Below, piece by piece: positions 57,812 through 64,000 of a DNA stretch of 64,000 nucleotides. The DNA lies in assembly GCA_033297205.1 (NCBI GenBank), contig MU859093.1, forward strand, positions 124,001-188,000, read 5' to 3'. How positions within the stretch are numbered: the first letter of the stretch is position 1; every line of letters starts with the position of its first letter. Made by a program: the position numbers and the translations under genes. The notes under the pieces were generated by a model that made no database searches, was not told the origin of the DNA, and saw only the letters and a program-made list of their open reading frames with translations. The stretch is from Pseudoneurospora amorphoporcata. Its lineage: Eukaryota; Ascomycota; Sordariomycetes; Sordariales; Sordariaceae.

Positions 57812-59182
57812 GAGATTGCCGGTCGATCTGTAGATGCGCCCTATCGAGTGATGTACACGGGATGAGATGAGGGTGAGACCGTGAGAGTTGGAGGACTGAG
57901 TCGGTCGCCCGTTTGAAGGAACTCGCGGACCGTTGAGCCGTTGATATCAGATCATGGGTGGTTGGAAATTGAGGTGAATCTCGAATTCCACTTGCGTGAG
58001 TGACGTCGGCTCTGAGAATGCGTGCCGCGCCAGGCAGTGATGAGTGACGGCGAACGGCGCTACGGAAGGACCCGTCCGTCACCCGCTGCACGACCGGCCG
58101 GGATTAAACCCCAGCCACAAGACATGGCATCAAGCCACGTGTAAATCTCCGCAGCAAGCGCGTCACATTTGTGGCTGGTGCATGTGTTTTAGGGAAGGTG
58201 TTCATGTGTGATTGCGTAGGTAGGTAGGCGTTGTGGTGGTCATGTGCAATAGCGCTGCACTAACATTCCCGGTTGCGAAGCGGGGTTGCTAACAATCACA
58301 GCGCCCGGCAGACTGGGATAGTGGGTATCGCAATTACCTTACCTAGGGCTCCCCGCTGGCGTCCCCTGTAGCACCCTGTCAAAACCTGTGGACAATAGTG
58401 GAATGCTAATTTACAGCTTATGAATCGTCCGAGTCGTGTGACGACTGCCGTCTTTCCAATTGACTACCTTGTAGGTAAGGTAAGGTATCGAACAACGCAT
58501 CCATCTTCCTTGCCCAGAGGGAACCAGCACAAAAGACACACATGGAAATCTCCCTCAAAAGAGAGGATCCCAATCAATCTCGGGTCAGATTAGACGCAAT
58601 TTCGAGAACCCAGCCGGCGTCGTCGTAAACACTTAATACGAGCTTTCGCCAATTTCTCTGCCCCTCTTTACATCCTTTTTTTTCTCGACGACGACCTGTT
58701 TCTCTCGCGGCGATCCATCAGATACCGGAATACTCGAACCTGTTTTACTTGCTCAGCCACCCTTTGAAGCATTTCGGATTCCAAAGCGAGGGATAAGCCG
58801 GGAATTGCGCCAGATTCCAGCCAAATTCCCCAAGATTGCCCGTTCTGGAAGCTCATCTGGAACATCCCTGTTGGTGATCCAAGATCCGGTTAGAGACACT
58901 GCTGATTCAGTGTCCCGCCCCCCTCGGATATCCCCTGGCCAACCTTTCCTTGGATCCCGTCCCTGATCCCAGCCTACTTTGGGCCTGACATGACCCTGGA
59001 ACTTAGTCTCCATTCCGGCCGCCAAAGTGACCCGACAACTCCAAGGTCCCATCTCCCAACTGGATTCCGGTCCTTATCCCAAACACTTCACACCTCCCCT
59101 TGGGACACCGGTGAATAGTCTTGACCCTTTCCCCGACGTCTTCTGGTGCAACTGGAACACGCGCCTCAAGCAGAGATACACC
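57812..59182. other. Divergent promoter region, 1.4 kb
   Basis: Shared upstream region of the NDUFAF2-type gene (-) and the calponin-homology gene (+). It carries several GTAGGTA/TACCTA words (58217, 58338, 58471). No gene was recognised. Confidence 0.5.
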
Positions 59183-61413
59183 ATGGCTTCCGTCACATCG
59201 CTGGACAAGGACCTGCGCAAGCTGCGCGCCGAAAAGTACACGCCCCAGGCCGCCGGCGAGGCAAAGGCGTGGATCGAGTCCGTCCTCGGCGAGAAGCTGC
59301 CCCAGCCCGATCTGCTCGATGCCCTCAAGGATGGCGTTGCTCTGTGCAAGTGAGTCCATTATCCTGTCGGTCCTTCTGATATCGCCAACCAAACAGACTA
59401 ACCCTCCATCTATCCAGGCTCGTCAACAAGGTGCTGCCACCGCCCGGCGTCAAGTTCAAGCAGTCGGCCATGCCCTTCGTCCAGATGGAAAACATCTCCA
59501 TCTTCCTGCGATCATGCAAAGCCCCGCCGCTGAACCTGCTCGAGCACGACGTTTTCCTGACTGTCGATCTTTACGAGCGCAAAGACCCCGCACAGGTACT
59601 TCAGTGTATCGGTGCCTTTAGCCGAGCCGCCAACGCCGCAAATCCCTCAGCAGTCCCGACAGTAATCGGGCCCAAAAACAACGCGCACAACACCAAGTCC
59701 GTTGTAAGTCCCCAGGCCACCGGTGGCGCCCCTCTGAAGAGCCCAGATCTTCCCGCGCGCAACACCTCGACCGCCAGCAATGCCACCGTTTCATCCTTCA
59801 GCTCATCCTTCGGCTCGTCTCTCCAACCCACGGCATCGCCTTTGGTTGCGCAGAAGACGGGAGGTTCGGTATCGAGCAGCCGATGGGGAGCCAAGTCCCC
59901 AACCCTCAGCGCCACTACCCCTTCTGTCTCGGGGAGCGTCAGCAGCTGGAGCAATAAGAATCACGAGGGCACCACGTCCCCGGCTTGGAACATTGCTCAG
60001 TATGGTTACATGGGCGGTGCGAGCCAAGGCACCATGGGCGTTTCATTCGGCGGCCGTCGACAGATTACCACTGCTGCCCCGAACGTGCCCAGCGTACAAG
60101 AAAAGGAGCGGAAGCGGAAGGAAGCCGAGGTAGAGGCGGAACGCAAGCGCAAGGAGGAGGAACAACGAAAGAAGGCCGAGCAGGAGGCCGCCGAGGAGCG
60201 CGCTCGTCAGGAAGAGGAACGCAGGTGGGAGGTGGAGACCCGTAAGGCCCGTGAGGAAGAGCGCAGGAAGCTCGAGGAGGAAAAGCGGCGTTGGCAGGAA
60301 GAGGAACGACAGTGGAAGCTCGATCAGGAGAAGCGACGCAAGGAGGAAGAGGAGGCCGAGCGACGACTGCAAGCCGAGCTGAAGCAGGAAGAGGAGAAGA
60401 AGCGCGCCGCCGAGAAGCAGATCCAGAACCAGGCTCAGGCCCAGGCCCAACATGGCCGCGAGAGGAGCGATCCCCGGCTGCGCGGTCAGCTACTCAGCCA
60501 GTACCAGGCCGAAGAGTCCCGAGACAAGGAGCGGATAAGAGAGCTCGAGCGGGAACTCGAAAAGGCCCGGAGGCGAGAGGCCGAATACGAGCGCGAGCGC
60601 CAGGAACGCAGCCGTCGACTCGGCGTCAGCAGCGGCGACGACTCGGACGAGAAGCAGCGCTCGCGCAGCCGTCCTGCTCGGCCCATCAGCAGGCAAGATT
60701 CGTGGAAGCCGCGCGACGAGCGGCGGTTCTCTAGCAGACCTCCGTCGCCTCTAGTGCAGGACATCCTTGACGGATACCTGGACAGCCCTGTCCAGCCGGC
60801 GGCCGGAAGCCGGTCCCCGCGCCCGCTACCCGACCCGACCTCGCCGTCCAGGCCGCTTCCGATCCCAGCGAACCCCATGCTCTCGCCGCCTCAGAAGCTT
60901 ACCACTCAGCGAACCGGCGGTGCCAACGGCAAGGAGAACAACGGCAACGGCCTATCTCCTGCCCTTCCCATCCGTCCCAACCATACCGGCAACAGCCGCC
61001 CCCTTCCCAACCCGCACGCCGCCGGCACTTCCCCCCTTCAAACCCGCGGCCAACAACCCGTTACCCCTACTCAACCTCACGGTAGCAAATCCCCCTTCAA
61101 CAAGCCTCGCTCTCCTTACTCGCCCACCCGAAAGGCCGGAGGTGGGTTTGCCGCCCTCTCTCTTCTGGAAAGGGAAATGGAGCTCGAGCGTCAGCGTCAG
61201 CGCGAGTGGGAGGAGGCGCAGCAGGAGACGGCCAAGGCTGTCCGTGCCGACGAGGGAGTGAATGGAATCGGTGGCGGTATCGGTGGTCGCTGGGATGTCG
61301 GCCAGTGGGCTGGATTTACCGGTGGTGATTCGCAGAATCGTGGGAGCCAGGGGATTGGAGCGGGGAGGAGACCGATTGTTGGGCCGAGGCCGTTGCCTAA
61401 TTTGCCGCAGTAG
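59183..61413 (+). CDS. Calponin-homology (CH) domain protein with long coiled coil
   Basis: Two exons, 59183-59349 and 59418-61413, give 720 residues in frame with a 68-base intron. Residues 1-130 form one CH domain of the transgelin/calponin kind: AKAWIESVLGEKLPQPDLL, DGVALCKLVNKVLPP, FVQMENISIFLRSCKAPPL and DVFLTVDLYERKDPAQVLQC. Residues about 130-280 are Ser/Thr/Pro-rich. Residues about 284-453 are a Glu/Arg/Lys-rich coiled coil. A Pro-rich, SH3-ligand-like region follows (SRPLPNPHAAG, SPYSPTRKAG), then a short helix near 620 (SLLEREMELERQRQREWEEA). By family, single CH proteins of this type (yeast Scp1) bind and bundle actin; yeast Scp1 has about 200 residues, so this one has a large C-terminal addition that probably oligomerises or recruits partners. 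Confidence 0.88.
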
Positions 61414-62332
61414 ACTTGGGTGAGGACGGAGGACGGGGCTTGGAAGAAAATGGAAATGAAGCGAGAGGGTTGATTGAAGAGAGATGGCTGGAGAGGGTTG
61501 GAGACTGAGAGAAGAGAGAGAGGAAGAAGTATACCCATAGTTTGTCTTTTGTCTGTTTTATGGTTGGCAGGTTGGCAGTCTGTAGTATTGCGAACAGAAA
61601 AGGAACTGGTTGTCTCTTTTTTATAGAGTTATAGGGAAACAAAAGGGAAAGGGAGAAAGGGAGATACCATCATTATTCAGTGTTCCCCCCTGTGTTTTCG
61701 TCGTTATCTGTTTGAGACTGTGGACCGTTCGTCCGCGTCGAGGTAATTAGATTTTAGGTTATAAGAAATTTTCACTCAAGATCGTGTTCATTTGGTGCTT
61801 GTGTAAAGTCTTTTGGGTATAGGGGTGAGTTTAAAAGAAGGGTTAGTAACACAATGAAGATGAATGGTAGGTACACAACAACTTTGGTGACTACAGTACC
61901 TGTCACATCATACCATCCAAGATGGTCTTTCACACACCGAATTCAAGACATACATAATAGACGCCGAATGCCAAAAACGGTACCAATATGATACATATAC
62001 AGATATAGATACGGATGCAGGTATGGATATAGATACAATAAGCTACATGAGCGTGTAGGCATTCCTAACTCCCAACCTGTTAAAAATCCAAAATAGCCGC
62101 CCAAGAAGCCAAAATGCTAGCTAGGTCTTCTCGTACATGTTTGCTTCCCACCACACTATCATACTCCCCGGACCCCCCCCCCCTCCCTAGACTCTTCTCC
62201 CCAGACATGTATAGTCCTACACAACTCTCTTCGGTAATCATACATCTATACATTCCCCTTCTCCTTATCCTACTGCCTGCTCAAGCATCTATCCCATCTA
62301 CTACTATAAGGCATCGCAAAGAAACCACTGAT
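61414..62332. other. Convergent intergenic region, 0.9 kb
   Basis: 3' ends of the calponin-homology gene (+) and DNA polymerase gamma (-). AT-rich GATAT/ATAGATAC words lie at 61985-62035 and a C-run near 62167. No gene was recognised. Confidence 0.5.
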
Positions 62333-64000
62333 CTACCGAGACCACTGCCCATAATGATGCGCCGGTTTCCAACTCCTTTTCTTTCCATTCCCATTAACAC
62401 CGACCGCCCCATTTACTGAACCCCGAACACCAGAACCAGCATCAGCAGTCCTCACAGCTTCGGAAACGGACATCATCTCCTTTTGCTCCTTGGAAAAGGC
62501 GCCGGAGGGCAAATTTTTCTTGGGGACGGTGTAAGGGAGGATGGGGATTTTGCGGGAACGGCCGCTCTCGCGTTTGTTTGGCGAGTTTGGTGTGGTTGAT
62601 GTGGTTGGTTTGCATCCGGCTGGTGTGGTCTGTTTGGTTTTGGTTTCGGTTGTAGGAGTAGATGTAGCGGTAGGGGTAGGTTTTGCTGCCATGGTAGGTT
62701 CCTCGGTCTTGGGAGTAACGGGGGGTGGTTTTGTGGCCTCAGCAGCCTCAGCAGCAGCCCGGATAGCAAGGGAAGCAAGGGCATCCAGCTTCGCGGCGAC
62801 GGAAGCCTTGATGTCTGGCGAAGTCTTGGAGACGGCTTCGAGACAGGCGGCGATTTTGGGGTCGTCGAGGGAGGGGATTGGTTCCTCCTCTTTACCTTTT
62901 TTCTTTGAGGTTGACTTGTTTTCCTCCTTGGTTTGCTCCTTCTTGGGGGTTGACTTGGGGACCGCAGCAGCCGTCTTGATGTCAGCGAGCCTGGCAGCGT
63001 TGGCATTGGCCTCCGCCATGACTCTGCCCTGGGCTTTGACTGCCCTCGTAGTGTGTTCATCAACACCAGCCGCGAAGGACTCTGTTCTTAACACATTCGA
63101 GAGAGAATCAAGACGGCTTGCGACAGATTGTTTCGAAGCAGAAGCAGCGGCAGCCGTTCTTGTCCGCCCCATGACGGAATCTAGACGGCTTGCAACGGAA
63201 TATTTTGAAGGAGCTGTAACAGTATTTTTCGGAGCATGCGCAGGGGCGTGCCACTTGTGAGGGTTGATAGGTACTCGCCCATTAGGCGTCAGGTAATAGC
63301 CACCATGCGGTTCACTGTATCTCGTTTCCGCGATAATCTTCTTCAGCTCCTCATCAGAGTTGGTAATCTGCGCCCGGATAAACCGCAGGAAGGCTTGGTG
63401 ATCGCCGCCCTCCGCCGTCTTGCGGAGTGTCTCCATCACAGGCACACGAGGTTCGTACTTGATGTTCTCCAGGCGAGGCGCATATTGAGTCTCTGGCACA
63501 ATGCTCTCGTCCAACTTTGCTGCTTCTCCCTTGTCCAAAAGCTGGAAGATATCGATGCTCTCGCCGTGCGGGATAGGTATTGGGTTACTAGGCGTGATAC
63601 AATCCATGTCGACCTCCTTCCGAAGCACGTGGTCAATGTCCACGGCGCTGAAGAAGGCGCAGGACTGGGGCAGATCTTGAATGCCGACTTGCTGTGCGAA
63701 CATGACGCGGGTCCACAGGTTGGCAATCTGCAGTGCCATGGTTACACGATACTTGTCGTGTTCCTCGGCGAGGTAACGGATTTCGTCGTGCACGGTGATG
63801 GCCAGTCGGCAAGCGAGGTTGAAGCGGCGAATAAGGTAGTCCATGGCAATGATGAGCAGATGAAGATAGTCGACACCGCTAGACTGGATAGCCCAGTTTA
63901 TCCGCGAGGTCAGAAAACCTCCCTTGCTGACCCAGCGGCTGATAAGGGCCTCTGTGATGCCGGCGCCGAGAACGGGGGTGCGAGGACGCTCCTGCGCGGC
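62333..64000 (-). CDS. mip1: Mitochondrial DNA polymerase gamma, C-terminal part (truncated by window edge)
   Basis: Partial, 555 codons plus stop, running off the right edge in frame. The visible 5' portion is the family A polymerase palm and fingers region: GITEALISRWVSKGGFLTSR, INWAIQSSGVDYLHLLIIAM, DYLIRRFNLACRLAITVHDE and IRYL. The VHDE is motif C of POLG, with a catalytic Asp for metal binding. After the polymerase core ends near SNPIPIPHGESIDIF, about 400 residues remain. They include the helical thumb-flanking segment and then a Lys/Thr/Pro/Ala-rich tail, corresponding to the fungal C-terminal extension known in yeast Mip1. A short motif SVASRLDS occurs twice in the tail. It replicates and repairs mitochondrial DNA in the matrix. 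The gene's 5' end, exonuclease domain and import signal are outside the window. Confidence 0.93.
   Translation of the reverse strand, partial: AAQERPRTPVLGAGITEALISRWVSKGGFLTSRINWAIQSSGVDYLHLLIIAMDYLIRRFNLACRLAITVHDEIRYLAEEHDKYRVTMALQIANLWTRVMFAQQVGIQDLPQSCAFFSAVDIDHVLRKEVDMDCITPSNPIPIPHGESIDIFQLLDKGEAAKLDESIVPETQYAPRLENIKYEPRVPVMETLRKTAEGGDHQAFLRFIRAQITNSDEELKKIIAETRYSEPHGGYYLTPNGRVPINPHKWHAPAHAPKNTVTAPSKYSVASRLDSVMGRTRTAAAASASKQSVASRLDSLSNVLRTESFAAGVDEHTTRAVKAQGRVMAEANANAARLADIKTAAAVPKSTPKKEQTKEENKSTSKKKGKEEEPIPSLDDPKIAACLEAVSKTSPDIKASVAAKLDALASLAIRAAAEAAEATKPPPVTPKTEEPTMAAKPTPTATSTPTTETKTKQTTPAGCKPTTSTTPNSPNKRESGRSRKIPILPYTVPKKNLPSGAFSKEQKEMMSVSEAVRTADAGSGVRGSVNGAVGVNGNGKKRSWKPAHHYGQWSR

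Overview
This window comes from a filamentous ascomycete, most likely a Sordariales fungus of the Neurospora type. The evidence is compact genes with short introns (GTAAGT/GTGAGT donors, CTAAC/CTGAC branch sites, CAG/TAG acceptors), two Zn2Cys6 regulators, a HeLo-domain protein, a fungal-length DNA polymerase gamma C-terminal extension and a long NDUFAF2-type protein. The genus is an inference from memory of such proteins, not a database match. There is no sign of a virus, plasmid, CRISPR array or intact transposon, and no strongly AT-rich RIP-degraded block was seen.

Layout. 1-5.4 kb: a single-pass membrane protein with an Apple/PAN-like ectodomain (+) converges on an ABCG half-transporter (-). 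5.4-10.6 kb: no gene recognised. 10.6-12.8 kb: a Zn2Cys6 factor (-), divergent across 3.7 kb from a single-exon HeLo plus pseudokinase protein (+, 16.5-18.4 kb). 19.8-22.1 kb: a six-exon cytochrome P450 (+), then a doubtful small gene near 23 kb. 24.9-26.7 kb: a C2H2 zinc-finger factor (-) with what looks like a long spliced leader. 26.6-36.0 kb: 9.3 kb without a supportable gene. 36.0-37.5 kb: an Asn/Ala/His-rich protein of unknown function (+). 41.1-44.7 kb: a large Zn-cluster protein (+). 45.0 kb: a tRNA-Pro(AGG) gene with an intron (-). 46.2-50.2 kb: a sterol-glucosyltransferase-like protein with an added C-terminal region (+). 50.6-57.8 kb: a tandem minus-strand run of COG1, an unknown 643-residue protein and the complex I assembly factor NDUFAF2/B17.2L. 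59.2-61.4 kb: a calponin-homology protein (+). 62.3-64.0 kb: the C-terminal part of mitochondrial DNA polymerase gamma (-), cut by the window edge.

The right half is mostly housekeeping: Golgi tethering, respiratory complex I assembly, mtDNA replication, actin binding and lipid glycosylation. The left half is more accessory: P450, ABC transporter, cell-death-type HeLo protein and transcription factors, separated by large gene-free stretches. Nothing shows that the genes form one pathway. The most interesting single gene is the HeLo-pseudokinase protein, whose layout parallels the animal necroptosis effector MLKL.

Splice sites below were assigned by eye from consensus signals and frame continuity. 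For every multi-exon gene the exon lengths sum to a multiple of three.
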